Shown piece by piece: positions 43,534-56,536 of a stretch of 64,000 nt of DNA. How positions within the stretch are numbered: the first letter of the stretch is position 1; each line of letters begins with the position of its first letter. A program made the position numbers and the translations under genes. The stretch is from Corylus avellana (Eukaryota; Streptophyta; Magnoliopsida; Fagales; Betulaceae), in NCBI RefSeq assembly GCF_901000735.1, contig NC_081548.1, positions 4,278,001-4,342,000 on the forward strand, read 5' to 3'. The notes under the pieces were generated by a model. It was not told where the DNA came from. It did not search any database and saw only the letters and a program-made list of their open reading frames with translations.

Positions 43534-46340
43534 CATGCAAAGTTATCATCAAGGGGGCCGTGGGGGGTGGGTGTCATATAACTCCCACCGCTCCATCCAT
43601 GGTTGTTTACAAGAAACAAAAAACAAGAGTGCCCCGAGGTACAAAAAGACTCATCCATGTTAGCAAACTTATGTTAAAAGCCACTCTAAAAAGGCATGAA
43701 CTAATCAATGGGACTACCAAGATTAAAACCTGAAAGGAGGGGGGAATCATGCATGAACTAATGGACAAAAAGACAAAAAAAAATCATAAACTGATGGACA
43801 ACAGGATGAAGTGATAAAGAGATAATATAATTCGACCTTGGTTCTTTAACAACTCTTTCCCATAGTTTTCCCAAAATTTCAAAACTCTCTTGGCTTCTCA
43901 ATTTACTTAATATATATATAAATGAGTTGGGTTCAAGTTAAGCCACATTACTCAACAATTTTCTATTAAATCAATATTCTGCTGAAACTACAATTAGATA
44001 CATGTTTCCCTGTAGGCTTATTATGCACACCAAATTTCACAATAATCCAACATCATTTACTATCAAACTTTGAAACTTATTTGTATAGTATATTTAAGAA
44101 TACAAAAAACTATAAATTTTAAGACTTAATAGATAAGATTGTTTTAATGGTCAATCACCTTGATATAAGCATGACAGTTATAGGAAAGACATTTAACCTA
44201 ATGGTGGGACAAAATATTCTTGTAATAAAAAGTCATTTAATGTTAAATTTTTTGTTAAAGTTGCACCAAGCGTAGCTTGAATCTAACCCTATACAAGTAT
44301 ATATGTCCCCCTTACCTTAAACTCCAAAACTGATATGTCTATTGCATATAACTAAAAAAAAAAGTGTTCAAAGCTATCAAGGATTCAAAGGAGAACATAC
44401 TGTTAGCAGGTTCTGTCGACAGTAGGTTAGCAACATGTGCTGCTGAAGAATCTAATCCCTCCAAGTCATCAGGTGCATCTTCTGAAAAATCTCCAACGTC
44501 AAACCCTGATATAAATCACCAAAGCAATTTAAACTATGTTATTCAGAGTTCCAAACAGAAAAAGTAAATGAAACAGTGATTAAACTCATGCGATAGAACC
44601 TACAGTAAATTACTGGATATATTTTGAGCATGCACTGCCGGAATATCAAAACTTACAGTCAGCAAGATTTAATGGTCTTTGACGAGAATAGAAAAAAGGA
44701 AGAATTTTTAAAGCAGCAAATCTTACAAGCAGTGCAGGGAAATCCACCAAATAGTTTCACTGGCCGAGTGGGAGCAGTGGGGCAAATCCATTTGATCTGA
44801 AATATTAATTTCAGTAGAGACAGATGATAAATACGCTCTACTAGATATCCAAAGAATTAGGGCTGCTGTGATGCATGTTACATGTACATACTTTGAGAAG
44901 CTATTAAGAATCTTGAAAAAAGGCATGCTTATTCTTACATTTGGTAGAGGAAGGGTTTCCAAGAGCTGTGACCAGCTGCAAAACAAAGGATAAATGTAAG
45001 ATTTCACCTTAGTCACTATTGGCTACCTTCATTTCAACTGAGAACCACACTTGCTAGTATAAACAAATGATAGAATTGAATTGCTGCAGAAGCTTGGAAG
45101 CCATACAACCATTTAATAAACACTGAAGGTAAAAATATTAACTATCTAAACTTGGGACCACTTGCAAAGTTGAGAACAAGCCTTAACAAAAATGTTATGC
45201 CGCTATAAATGTCTCATCTCAATATGGTATTGTCATATTTAAAAAAAAAAAAAATGATAATTAATTACTTAAGCATTAGTATTATATATGCCATTAATGA
45301 ATAATATATTTCAGTTTGCCAAGTTTAAAGGAAGACCAAGCTAGTGAAAAAGTGGTCCCCCATTTCTAGGCATTGGCATATGAAGTTTTTGGATTCAAGG
45401 CTTCCCAGCATAGCTTAGAATCAAGAAGAGAGGACGGAAGAATATGACAAATAGAAATTTGTTTTTTAGTTGACTTCACCATTGCCCTTCCCCATCAAAT
45501 CAATCAGAATAAGAATCTTCTAGAAAGGGATATAGAGGTCAAGAACTTAGATAAACAACAAACTTCTTCAGCAGAACAAGACAAGACATTGACATTTTCT
45601 GACTCCCTTTTGATTTTTTTGGATACAAAAGAAGCTCACCACTAACAAAGAAGGCATATGCTCAAGGAAAAGAGAAAGGGACGACTCAACCCATATTCTG
45701 CTAAAAAAGTATGGAATAGGTTTATTTGGATGTTTATTAAATCTCAAAATTTTCAATTTCATAATCATTGATCCATGCACGTTGACATAACCATTATTGA
45801 GCAAAAGCTTGATAGTTATACCACATCATAATGTTGAGATGACAAGCTATAACTCAAGTACATGTACAATTTCCAAATCCACTTACTAACCAACTTATAA
45901 AACACTATAGTATTTCCTATACAAAATAAATAAATAAATAAAATGGAGAGCAGTAAAGAGAAGAACCATCTTGAAACAATTATAGCAGAATTGCCATCGT
46001 CAGAAAGAGTAGATTCAGTAAAGAACTAGCATTAATACCTTGAGCCCTTATCACCAAGGCCATGTAGCCAAACTATAGTGGCTTGGTGCCGCCCTTTGGG
46101 CCTCACCACATGAGTCCTCCCGAACTCAAATGTCCTTGTAGCAGTTCCACTGCCTGAAACATTGGAGCAACAAAGTTAAAACCACAAGACCCCGAAGGCA
46201 TAAAGATGAATTATATGGCTAGAAGCAACAGCATTAGTCTTTACTAACAAACATATGAGCTTTTATACATACACAGCTGACAGAGACATTGGCAGGGATA
46301 AAAACTAACCAGAACCTATATTGGAGCTGCCGTAGCTCAT
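40334..46340 (-). CDS. Acyl-protein thioesterase-like alpha/beta hydrolase
   Basis: Nine coding exons, 5' to 3' on the minus strand: 46340-46310, 46153-46039, 44975-44939, 44796-44727, 44505-44401, 42253-42103, 41974-41892, 40597-40504, 40415-40334; 768 nt, 255 aa. IVWLHGLGDKGSSWSQLLET (37-56) contains the oxyanion-loop HGLGD. GFSMG (126-130) holds the nucleophile Ser128. Asp199 in HGLGDDVV and His232 in LGHYTIP complete the triad. This is the plant family annotated as acyl-protein thioesterase 1/2 or carboxylesterase, about the usual 250 aa. Family members remove palmitate from protein cysteines or hydrolyse small esters; the substrate here is unknown. No signal peptide, so probably cytosolic. 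Intron 5 (2.15 kb) holds a MITE and a 50-nt poly-A. Catalytic residues are intact. Confidence 0.93.
42520..42948. mobile_element. Foldback MITE in hydrolase intron 5
   Basis: 429 bp; the left arm GGGTAACTTCACTTTAGACC pairs with the complement of the right end, GGGTAACTTCACTTTACACT. Arms are about 150 bp. No target duplication is visible. Resembles the short foldback elements at 50.4 and 51.3 kb in organisation (CTTTCAATT and AAATACCC-type tracts). Confidence 0.7.
43482..43531 (+). repeat. 50-nt poly-A tract
   Basis: An unbroken run of 50 A in intron 5 of the hydrolase gene (poly-U in its transcript). Preceded at 43361-43395 by a LINE-end-like fragment, so possibly a retroposition tail. Confidence 0.9.
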
Positions 46341-47260
46341 TCTTTCTCAGCCAAATGTTTGCTGCAGTACAGGCCACTTGTTGCAATGGTTAAGTTGAGC
46401 TCCTGCAATGAAGAAAATCAGCATTGACCAACTCTACTTATAGCCATATGGGAGGGTGAAAAGGGAAATAAAACCCATGAATTTGCATCAGCTATTCCGG
46501 CTTACACCAGTTACAGAGTCTGAAAATTCATTAAAAAAATATAAACTCATAGAAAGTGAAAGGCACCCAGAAAAAGAAAAGAGATAAAAAGAATGGGGGC
46601 AAAAAAGCAGGAACTCTTTATGATAAAAGAATCCACAAACATATCAAAGCACATCAATGCATAAAATGAGCTTACAGAGTTTTCAGTTTGCAATGCAAAC
46701 AGTAAGGGAATCTATCGTTGTGGACAGTTTGTAAAGTAAAGCACTTCAACTACAGCAACCCAAGACTATTAACCCCATATTAAAAAAAATTTTAAAAAAA
46801 TAAAAAAATTTATCCCCTCCCAGGCTCCCACAGCTCAAACACACAAAGCATTTAAATTTATTATATACTTTCTTTCTTTTTTATGAATGGCAGATAACCA
46901 TTGACTCACAAAGCCAGAAATTCAAATATCCACAGGGTCAATGAGGCAATGAAAGTGGCGAACTTGCTAGCGTATAAAAGATCTGATTTTTTTTTTAAAA
47001 AAAAAAAAAAAAAAAAAAAGGAAATACTATTGAATATAGAGGTTAAAAGGTAAAGTGGGGTTTAAGCTTTTTGCACCAACCTGGTGTGGAACAAACCCAA
47101 AAGCATATGGGCTTTTCCTTTTCCTCTTTGATTTGCCTTTCTTTGCTTCACACAAACTTTCTCTCACCTCCTTTTCTTTTCTTTGTTCATACTTCACAGT
47201 TCAGACATAAACCCTGCAAACACATTACACACACAGAAGCCAGAAAGTCCAAAAACTGGT
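46341..47260 (-). promoter_or_regulatory. 5' leader and promoter region of hydrolase gene
   Basis: A TTCATTGCAG/GAGCTCAAC acceptor at about 46403 suggests a leader intron, with the first non-coding exon perhaps near 47060-47240, where C/T-rich sequence is found. Two poly-A runs (46778-46805, 47000-47020) lie between. Exact start not determined. Confidence 0.4.
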
Positions 47261-48423
47261 CATTTTCTTAAACTGCCCTTCAATTTTATTCGAAATGCTA
47301 TTCACATGACTAAACTGCCCTTCAGGTACGTTCACATTTGCTACCTTTTTCTCACCTAAAGTGAATAGGGGCACCAATCTTAAACCTTCCACTAGGGCAA
47401 GCGAGCTTCAATCTAAAACCCTTTTTTTTTTTAATAATTCTTTTATAATAAAAGTAAAAAAAAAAAAAAAAAAACACATAAATAAAGGAAGCATATCTTG
47501 AAAACACAAAAGTTTTGTTCTAAATTCAGCTGAAAAAAATTATTTTATTTAAACAATTAAATTGACATATGCTCCTAGAAATTCAAGTGAAAATGATAAT
47601 CAATTGTTCTAAAAGATAAATATAAGCTTAATAGACAAAAGTTTAAATCAATATCTAAAGATGGTTATTTGTTTGATAATAATTCCCTTTTCAAAATAAA
47701 TATGTTAACAGACAATTCAAAACATAAAATGATATTTTTTTTTTTTGACATGTCCGCACAAAAAATGAGAGGGCCAGTAACATCTACTTCATTAAGCATA
47801 GTTCTAACTGATTGAACTAACTCTTGAAGACAAATACAAAATACTATTACTTTGTCATAACATTTTTTTTCAAACAATCAATAAATACCCTCTAAAAAAA
47901 CATCATCACATGAAAAATGTTATGTGTTTTTTTAGTGTTTTTTCCGTCTTAAGTGAATATTATTGTAAAAAAAATTTAAAAAGAAACTAACCCCTATTTT
48001 TCCCACCTAATTTTATTATAAAAAAAAAAAAAAAAGAAAAAACTAAGATTTTCCTTAGTTATCAAAGGGACCCATAATTGAGAAAAGAAAAATGGTGATG
48101 AGTGTTGTTGTGGTGGTGTCGAGTGAGGCATTCACAGTTTGGAGAATCATCAAATATGTCACGAGGCATTGAGGCTGTCTCTTTCAAACGGATGTTTCAT
48201 TCCTTCGATGCATTATTATGAACTGTAAAGGTGTGTTTTCGTGGGACCCCAACGAGTGGCGTCGAAGCTCATACGTCACAACTGGATGCTATTGACGCAT
48301 TAACGCGCACCTATCTGACAACCACTTCACACAAGGAACCCCACTCCACTCGGCATTGCACAGCAATTTCTCCACTATAACTTGGCAAAATATATTTAAC
48401 AATTAAGGCTTCCTTAATTTCTT

Positions 48424-48454
<31 letters not shown>

Positions 48455-49631
48455 AATGAAATTTCTTTGAACTTAATTAGAGGAAATTACTAGAAATTTA
48501 TTAGGTATCATATATGGTATAAACTTAGAAAGGGAGTTTGAAAAGTTCAAAGAGAGTTATGTTTGGACGAAAAAATAAAGACCCACTTTTGGTAAGTGCA
48601 CATGGTACTTATCACGTCGATTACTCGTTAACATGACACTTATCACATTAGTCACGCTAGTTTTTGGTAAGTGACACTTAGTTGATGTGATAAGTGTTAC
48701 ATTAACAGTTTTACAAAAAAATTATAATAAAAATTATAGTACTCTAAACATTTTTTATACATAAATTCTTCCTTATTAGTAACAACTAATAAACCTAGGT
48801 CCAAAAAAAATTACTTCATACAATAATAATAATATAGAGACATAGGGCTTGCATATAATTAAGGTTAGAAAAATATATAATTTAAGAGTAATTCTATAAG
48901 AATCTCTTGTATCTCTTAAAAAATGAGGTAATTTTTACAGTTACCATTTGATCAAAATTTAATAATAATCAATCATAAGCTTAATGATGATTTTAAAAGT
49001 CACATTATTTTTAAAGGAACACAAAATGAACGTCTAAAATTTCTCGTAACTTAAGAGTTAAAGATTACCCTTTTAAGTTGTCAACTCTTTCCATTCCCCA
49101 CAAGTAGTGGAAGGAGAATCACATAAACTTAATAACAAAATCATTTATAGTCTTTGAGTTTCGAATAATCATGAGATTAACTAATTAAAACAGACTTTTC
49201 TGTCTGTATTTTATTCACCAACAACATATGCTGATGCCACTAATTTGGTCTAAGAGTCCAACATCATTAAGAAATTAGGTATTTTTTGGCCAAAGCTAAT
49301 GGCTCAGAATGAAGATTAGCAAAAAGGCTCCACATTATTTGTAGGAATTTTTAATTATTGCGACATTCCACATGCGTCCCACTCTCTTAATTTTAATTAA
49401 AACAATCTATTTCTTTTTCTTTTTCTTTTTTATTTACCCATTTTTCAAAAACATCCCCCACATTCCATTCTTTATTTTATTTTATTTTTTATTATTATTT
49501 AAATATTCTTCCTCTTTCTTATTTTATTATTTCTTTACAAAAACCACTTTAAATTCATTTGAGAGGAGAGAGAATGAGTTTTTTTTTTTTTTTTTTTTCC
49601 TTTGTTGAGTATTATATCATAAATGGATTCT
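47261..49631. other. Intergenic, AT-rich
   Basis: No supported gene. A more GC-balanced stretch at 48080-48380 could be a distal promoter or degraded gene piece but has no frame. (TA)n at 48430-48455; poly-T at 49578-49598. Confidence 0.4.
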
Positions 49632-49763
49632 CTCAAATTGATTTGAATTAGAAAGGAGTCGGTTCTCTTTAGGTAGAGGGTAAAATTGTCTTTTTACATG
49701 TCTTTGACAATTTTACCCTCTACCTAAAGATGACACTCCTTTTCAATTGAAATCAACCGGAGA
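49632..49763. repeat. Long hairpin (MITE or small-RNA precursor)
   Basis: Arms of 25 bp at 49666-49690 and 49706-49730 are perfectly complementary (GGTAGAGGGTAAAATTGTC core), with a 15-nt loop. Imperfect pairing extends outward to about 58 bp per arm. The size and structure fit either a mini foldback transposon or a young microRNA-like locus. Confidence 0.75.
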
Positions 49764-50392
49764 TAATCCAAATACCTTTTTATCCCACTTTTTTATTATA
49801 TGGGTAGTCAAATTAACATTTTAGGTAATTTGAATTGTTGGATGTGAAGTGATAGAGACTCTTCCCAAATGAGATATTAACAAGATGTAGTGATTTTTGT
49901 CTCTTCTCCATTGTAGCATTTGCTTTGTATCAAGCCAAGGAAGAGAGAGGGAGACAAAATGATGATAATATCTAAATTCTTGAAACAAAGTCCACAACAT
50001 GTTCTGCAAACACTATGATTAGGTTTGATATCACTAGAGATTTTGGGCTTTTCAAATCTGGACTGGATTTTTTCCCAAATTAAAATCCCATTCCTTTACT
50101 TGTGGATCCAAAGGGGGGGCCTAAATCCAAATCCACCCTCCTAAAGTCAATGTCCCCAATCGATTTTGCCTCTTCACTTTTTAGCTTATGTAGTAATCTT
50201 GATAAAACCAAATTTAATTGATGTTTTATTATTTTGATTCTTAGCACAAAAATTACACCAACCAAACATATATTTTTAAATTGATGTTGGATAGATAAGG
50301 ATAAAATTTTCTTTTAAATTAGGTCGGACACAAAACTTGACAATATTTGTCTTTTAGATCATGTGACCCTCACATATTCATCATACTAAAAA

Positions 50393-50769
50393 GGGAAAAC
50401 GTCACAAAACTCCCATGAATTTTCACTCGTTTGGACTCTATCTCTAAAATTTAAAAACTTTCAATTAAGGGTATCAAATTTTCAATTTCTTTCAATTATC
50501 CCATTCCGTTAAATTTTGTCAAAATTCTCGAAATACCCTTATTTTTTTTAGTAAAAAAATAAACACTTAAATCTTTACAATTTTTATTTTATTTTTCTTA
50601 TAAAAAAACGTGGATATTTTGAGAATTTTGACAAGATTTAATGAAAATTTTTAACAGAATAGAGTAATTAAAAGAAAATGAAAGTTCGATATCCTTAATT
50701 GACAGTTTTTAACTTAAAAAAATATATTCAAAACGTGTAAAATTTTATGAGATTTTGTGAAGTGTTCCC
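50393..50769. mobile_element. Foldback MULE-type MITE, copy 1
   Basis: 377 bp; left end GGGAAAACGTCACAAAAC, right-end complement GGGAACACTTCACAAAATC. 9-bp flanks TACTAAAAA / TATTAAGAA agree at 7 of 9, consistent with an old Mutator-type duplication. Its second copy begins truncated at the gap (56537-56866). Confidence 0.65.
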
Positions 50770-51295
50770 TATTAAGAATGTATGGGAGAATGATAAATAG
50801 GGTTTTAGTAAATTTAATTAGAACTTTTTCGAAGTTTGATGAAGATTCATCCATCAAGGTGGCATAATGAAGATTGCCTCGATTAGTCCGACCCCCACAC
50901 ATATGAATATATTCTGATTGAATGACACAAAGATGTATCTTTCAAAGTCTTGTCTGTTTTTAAATGATTTAAAAAAACAAGAAGGAATCGAAAATGTAGG
51001 TGGTGACCAATTAAAAAGAAGAAGAAAAGAATGGTATAATTTCAAAAGCATGACAATTTAGTCAATAGTGAAAGATGGAATCATAATATGAGAATTGAGA
51101 TGAAAGGGAGGGGAGAGGAGGGAGGGGAGAGACAAATGCCTTGAGAGAATTATTAGTATTTTGACAGAATCATACAGCTCATGTGGAGATGCCCAGTCCT
51201 CACATGCATGCATCTATCACGTGCAAAATTAATCATCGATCAGTTTAATCTATATATGAATAATGCTATAATTGAATCCACACCACATCTTTTAA

Positions 51296-51735
51296 TATAA
51301 ATTTTTGAGAGAATTTTATAAAATTATTCTGAACTTTTACGCATTTTAAAATTACTTTTTTAATTTTTTGCTTTCAAAACTTTTAATATGATATCGAACT
51401 TTTAATTTTTTGCAATGTATCCCCCATTAGAATTTTCCATTAATAATTTTTAGAATTCTCAAAATACCCATTTAAAAAAAAAAAAAAATTGCAAATGGAA
51501 TTTGCAATAATACTTACTCCTAAATCTTTGCAATTTTTTATTTATTTATTTATTTTTATGAAAAATGGGTATTGTGGGAATTTTGAAAATATTTAACGGG
51601 AAATCCTAACCGAGAAGGAAATTGCAAAAAAATTGAAAGTTTTATACAATAAATTGAGAGTTTTTGAACTTCATGGGGTAATTTCAAAACGTATAAAAGT
51701 TTATGGAGTTTTATGAAGTTTCCTCTATAAATTTT
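51296..51735. mobile_element. Second foldback MITE of the same type
   Basis: Inverted arms: ATAAATTTTTGAGAGAATTT at the left against the complement of CTCTATAAATTTTTTAC at the right, with paired internal blocks (AATGTATCCCCCATT region, ATTGTGGGAATTTTGAAAAT). Also present in copy 2 at about 57382-57839. Boundaries are approximate. Confidence 0.55.
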
Positions 51736-52848
51736 TTACAAATTGATGAGATGGTTTATTCTTATCATATTAGTCACCAAACAATTAAATTTAATTGTCC
51801 TAATATGATCATTTTTTGTAAACTATCACATTAATTTGTAAGTCTAAAGGTACGTTTGGGATTGTGATTTCGTAAGAATAATCCGTGTTTTTAAAATATA
51901 TTGCAAAACGTAAGGCGTTTGACATTGCAATTTAAAAAACGCTTATTTAAAATAGGAAAAAAAATGCAATTTCAAAAAGCAGGCTAGGGGTGCTTATTTG
52001 AAAATGTGAGAATTTAAACTAAAATCACGATTTCGTATAACAAATATTTGATAAAAAAAATATTTGTTAACATGTTTTACCAAACGCCTTTGCGATTTTA
52101 AAAAGTAGCGATTTCAAAAATATAATTTTTAAAATTGCACTTATTAAAAACACAATCCTAAACAAATCCTAAGTGGCATACCCTAAATCCTATCCACGTA
52201 ATCTTTATTATTATTATTATTATTTTTTTTTTATGGTTGTATATGGAGGCATGCAAGATGACACCTCGAGCCCACAACGTTGTGTGGGGGCCGATGTGGC
52301 ACCCTTTACGGCGAAGTCAATGAGTAATGAAAACAAACTTGTTCAAGTTCAACGATCGCAATGGAATATTTCTGTCTCACCAAAATCTAAAGGACGATAG
52401 TGGATTAGATTCCTTATATTTTTTTTTTTAAAAAAAAAAAATTAAAATTTAAAATTTAAAATTACGTGAATTCATGACAATTTTTTGTTTTGAACGGTTT
52501 AAAAAATGTCACATATTAAAAAAGAGTGGCATGTTCGGGAGACAACAAAAAAAAATTTATTCTTAAAATGCTTTATCTTCACTTTTAAAGATACGCTTAT
52601 TCTTTAGAAAACCTAAAGACAGCTTTTAGCTCAAATTTTTTCTACAACATAAAAAGCAAGAACTTGATAAAAATATACTTAGTTTTTATTTGTAACATGC
52701 ACATTTTTAATATGTAGCATTCTTTAAGCCATTCGATGCAAGAAATTACATAAATTCACGTAATTTAAAAATCTACAGTTTTATTTTTTTTAAAAAAATT
52801 GTATGAAATAGTTATATGACGATAGTATATGGTTTAAGATTTGTAGCT

Positions 52849-53423
52849 AGCTATACGGGCAAAGTATTAGTGGTTTTAAGACAAACTAGGACATTGCTAT
52901 GGATCCCTCTTTGAGAAGGGTGGGATCTGTGTGATAATAAGAGATGCCACGGGGGCTGTCATTGCAACTCTTAGCAGAGTATTAGTGGCTACCCAAGAAC
53001 CCACGACTGCTGAAGCAATGGGGGTTCTATGTGCGGTAAAATTTAGCAAAGACCTTGGAATCCAAGAGCTATATTTAGAAGGGGATTTGAAGCTGGTGAT
53101 TCAAGGGATAAATTCTATGAGTTATGAGTTTTGTAGTTATGGGCAAATCGTGGAGGATATTAAAGTGGTGCTTCGGTCCTTTAGAAAGTGGGAGGCTAGC
53201 TTTATCAGATGTGATGCGAACGGTGCAGCCTATGGACTTGCTAAGGCGGCAATTAATGAAGGGTGGGATAGAATCTGGATGGAGGAAATCCCAAACGTTA
53301 TCCAAGATGTTGTACTTTTAGAGAAATTGGCTCTTTACTCTTAAGAGCTTTTAAGCTCTTTGTGTTGTTAATTCTTTGACGAATGAATAACATTTCAATA
53401 TTTCTTAAAAAGAAAAAAGAGGG
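52849..53423 (+). mobile_element. 5'-truncated LINE with RNase H domain, copy 1
   Basis: About 575 bp ending in an A-rich tail, flanked by GATTTGTAGCT (52838-52848) and GATTCGTAGCT (53424-53434). The 137-aa frame (52931-53344) is the RNase H-like domain carried at the end of plant LINE proteins: VIIRDATGAVIATLS, AEAMGVLCAVKF, LYLEGDLKLVI and FIRCDANGAAYGLAKAA. The first strand, with the first catalytic Asp, is in another frame just upstream. A host gene is unlikely. Confidence 0.8.
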
Positions 53424-53649
53424 GATTCGTAGCTTTATGACTCGAATGGAGGAGGATGGATGATTCATTTTAGGAAGATGCCTTGGAAGAATTATGGGGA
53501 AGCAAATGATAGAGACACGTCCGATCTCATTTGTGTATATAGGGATGGAGCCCGAAACTATTATGGGTACGGGTAAGGAGTCAAAAAAATGTGTTGTTAG
53601 GGGTCGGTTGGCTGAATTTTTTTTTTTTTTTTTTTCTTTATAATTTATA

Positions 53650-56436
53650 TAGGGCTGGGTATCGGTCGGTTAAGACCGGTTAATGGACTTATCGGTCGGT
53701 TAACCGATAAGCTATCGGTTAAATAAGTCCTAACCGATTACCGACCGATAAGTCCATTAACCGAAAATTATCGGTCATATCGGTAATCGGTTAACCGACC
53801 GGTTAACCGGTCGGTTAAATCGGTTTGGGCTTTGTGGGCTTTTTATTGGGCTTTTACTGATTGCTAATTAGGCTAAAAATTAATTTGAAATTGCTAAATT
53901 GAGTTTTGTGGGCTTTTTATTAGGCCTTTTTTTTTTTTAGTTTATATTAATATAATAATTAATAAACTGGTTCTAGGCTTCCAAAAGCTGGAAGCTCATT
54001 TTGTTCCATGGACCATGAGCACTGAGCAGAACCGGTTCTAGGCTTCCAGAAGCTGGAAGCTCATTTTGTTACAAATTTCCAATGAACGAAATATGTCATT
54101 GTCAACCAACAAATTGGGCTTTATTTGATTCAAAGGCAAAATTGAAATTTTTCATTGGAAGGAAATTCTACCCATAAATATAAATTATATAATGCAGTTG
54201 CTCACAAATCACAATAAAACAAAATAACAAATGCAAAATCTAGTAGTCTAAGCATTGAACCAATTCAAGAGTCAAGACCTTAAACATTTTGTATCAGGGG
54301 CTCTCATCAACCTACATACAGTGATCAGTGAATAATAAGCAATCTCAAATCAACAAAATTAAAAAAAAAAAAAATCAAACCTACTCAAATTCAAATTAAA
54401 ATCCATCCAACTATTCAAGAATAATAAACAAAGTATTAACTAAGTAAAGTCAATAAGTCACTTAGTAAAAGGAAAATAAGTTTAACCCACATAAAGGGCA
54501 ACACCGATTACACAAATATCAAAAGTAGAAAGAAAACATAAAGATAGTAATAAATATGGATAAACATAAACAAGGTTACACAATAATTTCCAATTCCATG
54601 ATCCACCTCAAACATGGATTATCTTCAATTCCTTAAATTTGCTTCCTTCAATAGACAAAACATAAACATAGTTAATCGCTATTAGTGATTAATATTAAAG
54701 AGTAAGAAATAAATATCAAGTAAGAAAAAAAATATGATGCAAAAAACTTACCAAATACTTTAAACAAAACATCACCTCGCAATGTTCATCCATCAAACCT
54801 TTAATCCTCATCAAATGTGAGGGAATTAGACAGAATTTCTACCACAATGAAATTTTTAAAGGATTAGTAAAAAATAAAAATAATTTAATCAAATAATTTG
54901 AACAATGAACAAATTTGAAATTAACAAATATTACCCGACTCAAGCTTGTAGCTTTCTTCATCTTCAATATCAGGCAAGAGTTGCTCACCATACTCAAAAT
55001 TGGGAGAAGATCTCAACCAATTCTGACAACAAATAAGAGCTTCCACTGTTTTCGGAGCCAAAGAACTCCGAAAAGGATCTATGATGCGACCTCCGGTGCT
55101 AAATGCCGACTCATAAGCAACAAAGGTAAGTGGAATTGCAAGGACATCCCGTGCTATCTCGGCGAGAACCGGAAACTTCGACTTATTTACCCTCCACCAC
55201 ATTAAAATATCAAAGGTCTTATTTGGTGACTCGACCTCCTCGGTATAATATTGCTCTATCTCTGTCCGACACATCATCACATTTTTGGACGCCCGAAAGG
55301 AATGGTAAATAGCTAAAGCATCCTTCTTATTACTACCCACACTTTCGGAACTTGTACCGACATCCACACCCTCATTTGAAACCCTACTCCCACTTCCTTC
55401 AACATTCTTAGCATAATGTTGATAAAACTGGTTCAAGACATTCTTTAACTTGGAAATAATACTTGATGCTTTTGATGTACCCACATTTGTCTGCAACCAA
55501 AATTCCAAGACGGATATCTTGTAACGTGGATCAAGCACAGCAGTAAGAAACAACAGGGGGTTAATAGCCTCAAAGTCTCCCCAATACTTATCATATTTCT
55601 CTTTCATACTTTTTGCCATGTTACTCAACGAATAATCATCACTTTCACAATACTCCGTCAAACAATGATAAACGTTTTGGAGTGTATCAAAAAACAAGTT
55701 AGAAGTTGAGTACGAGGAACCCGACATCCTTATTGTCTCCTCATAAAACACACGCAAAAATTTAACAAAGTGTCGAACCTTCTTCCAATCATCTTCAGTC
55801 GGACTCCCCAACTCATCATCATTCAAAAAGTTGAAAAAATTCGAATCTTCATCTAACATAAGATCAAATGCCCTTTCATACTTTTGTGCTACTTCCAACA
55901 TGGTATAAGTAGAGTTCCATCTAGTGGAAACATCAAGTTTCAATGAAGATTTACACCCAAGTTGCTTCCTTTCTACACAAGATTTAAAGAGGGCCAATCT
56001 TTGGGGGGATCCCTTCACATACTTCACCATATTTCGGATCCTTTCAATTGAATCATGTACATCCTTCGTACCTGCTTGCACAATTAAATTTAAAACATGC
56101 GCACAACACCTTATATGGACAAAGTCATGGCGACAAATAACATTTGCATTGGACATATTTCTTTTTTTAAACTCAGCCATTGCCTTGTCATTAGCAGTTG
56201 CATTGTCAAGTGTTATCGCCAACAAATTTTTAATCCCCCATTCCACCAAACATTGCTCTATTTCCTTGGTAATCGTTATTGCCTTATGATCCGACACTTG
56301 GCGAAATGCCAATATTCTTTTGTGATATTTCCAAGAAGGATCAATGAAATGTCCAGTTACAACCATATAATTCATATTCTGAATCGAAGTCCAAGTGTCC
56401 GTAGTCAAACAAATCCTTTGACCAGCTATCAACAAC
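53650..56436 (-). mobile_element. hAT transposon, one end missing in the gap
   Basis: The left (3') end begins TAGGGCTGGGTATCGG at 53650, a typical hAT terminus, followed by about 170 bp packed with CGGTTAACCG-type subterminal motifs. The transposase gene reads inward from the gap on the minus strand. The other end lies in or beyond the N gap and is not seen. A 60-bp direct repeat (GGTTCTAGGCTTCCA...GCTCATTTTGTT) sits at 53966-54069. Probable target duplication AATTTATA (53642-53649) cannot be paired. Confidence 0.88.
54921..56436 (-). CDS. hAT transposase (RICESLEEPER-like), N-terminus missing
   Basis: 504 residues open with no stop or frameshift. ICLTTDTWTSIQNMNYMVVT is the start of the RNase H-like catalytic fold with its first Asp. 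LAITLDNATANDKAM, CCAHVLNLIVQAG and DVSTRWNSTYTML are conserved in plant hAT transposases. The C-terminal dimerisation region is present: FDILMWWRVNKSKFPVLAEI, then AYESAFSTGGRI. The BED zinc finger expected at the N-terminus is lost in the gap. LESG/GTAATA near 54932 could be a donor, so the last few residues may differ. An intact long frame suggests recent activity or domestication; the adjacent terminal repeat favours a transposon. Confidence 0.9.
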
Positions 56437-56536
56437 NNNNNNNNNNNNNNNNNNNNNNNNNNNNNNNNNNNNNNNNNNNNNNNNNNNNNNNNNNNNNNNN
56501 NNNNNNNNNNNNNNNNNNNNNNNNNNNNNNNNNNNN
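56437..56536. other. Assembly gap, 100 N
   Basis: Exactly 100 N, the customary placeholder for a gap of unknown size. It cuts the transposase gene and is followed at once by the second copy of the 3.2-kb duplication. Confidence 1.

Larger units (their letters stand above)
50443..53640 (+). repeat. 3.2-kb direct duplication, copy 1
   Basis: Colinear with 56537-59718 at roughly 97% identity by eye, with small indels (for example 9 bp present near 50942 and absent at 57038). Identity ends exactly at the hAT insertion on the right. The matching starts at the N gap on the left of copy 2. Confidence 0.93.

Noticed and set aside
43427..43663. 78-aa frame with a poly-lysine run
   Set aside because: Translation of the 50-nt poly-A tract inside an intron.
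52931..53344. 137-aa RNase H-like ORF as a host gene
   Set aside because: It lies in a 5'-truncated LINE with target duplications and A-rich tail, and its first strand is frameshifted.
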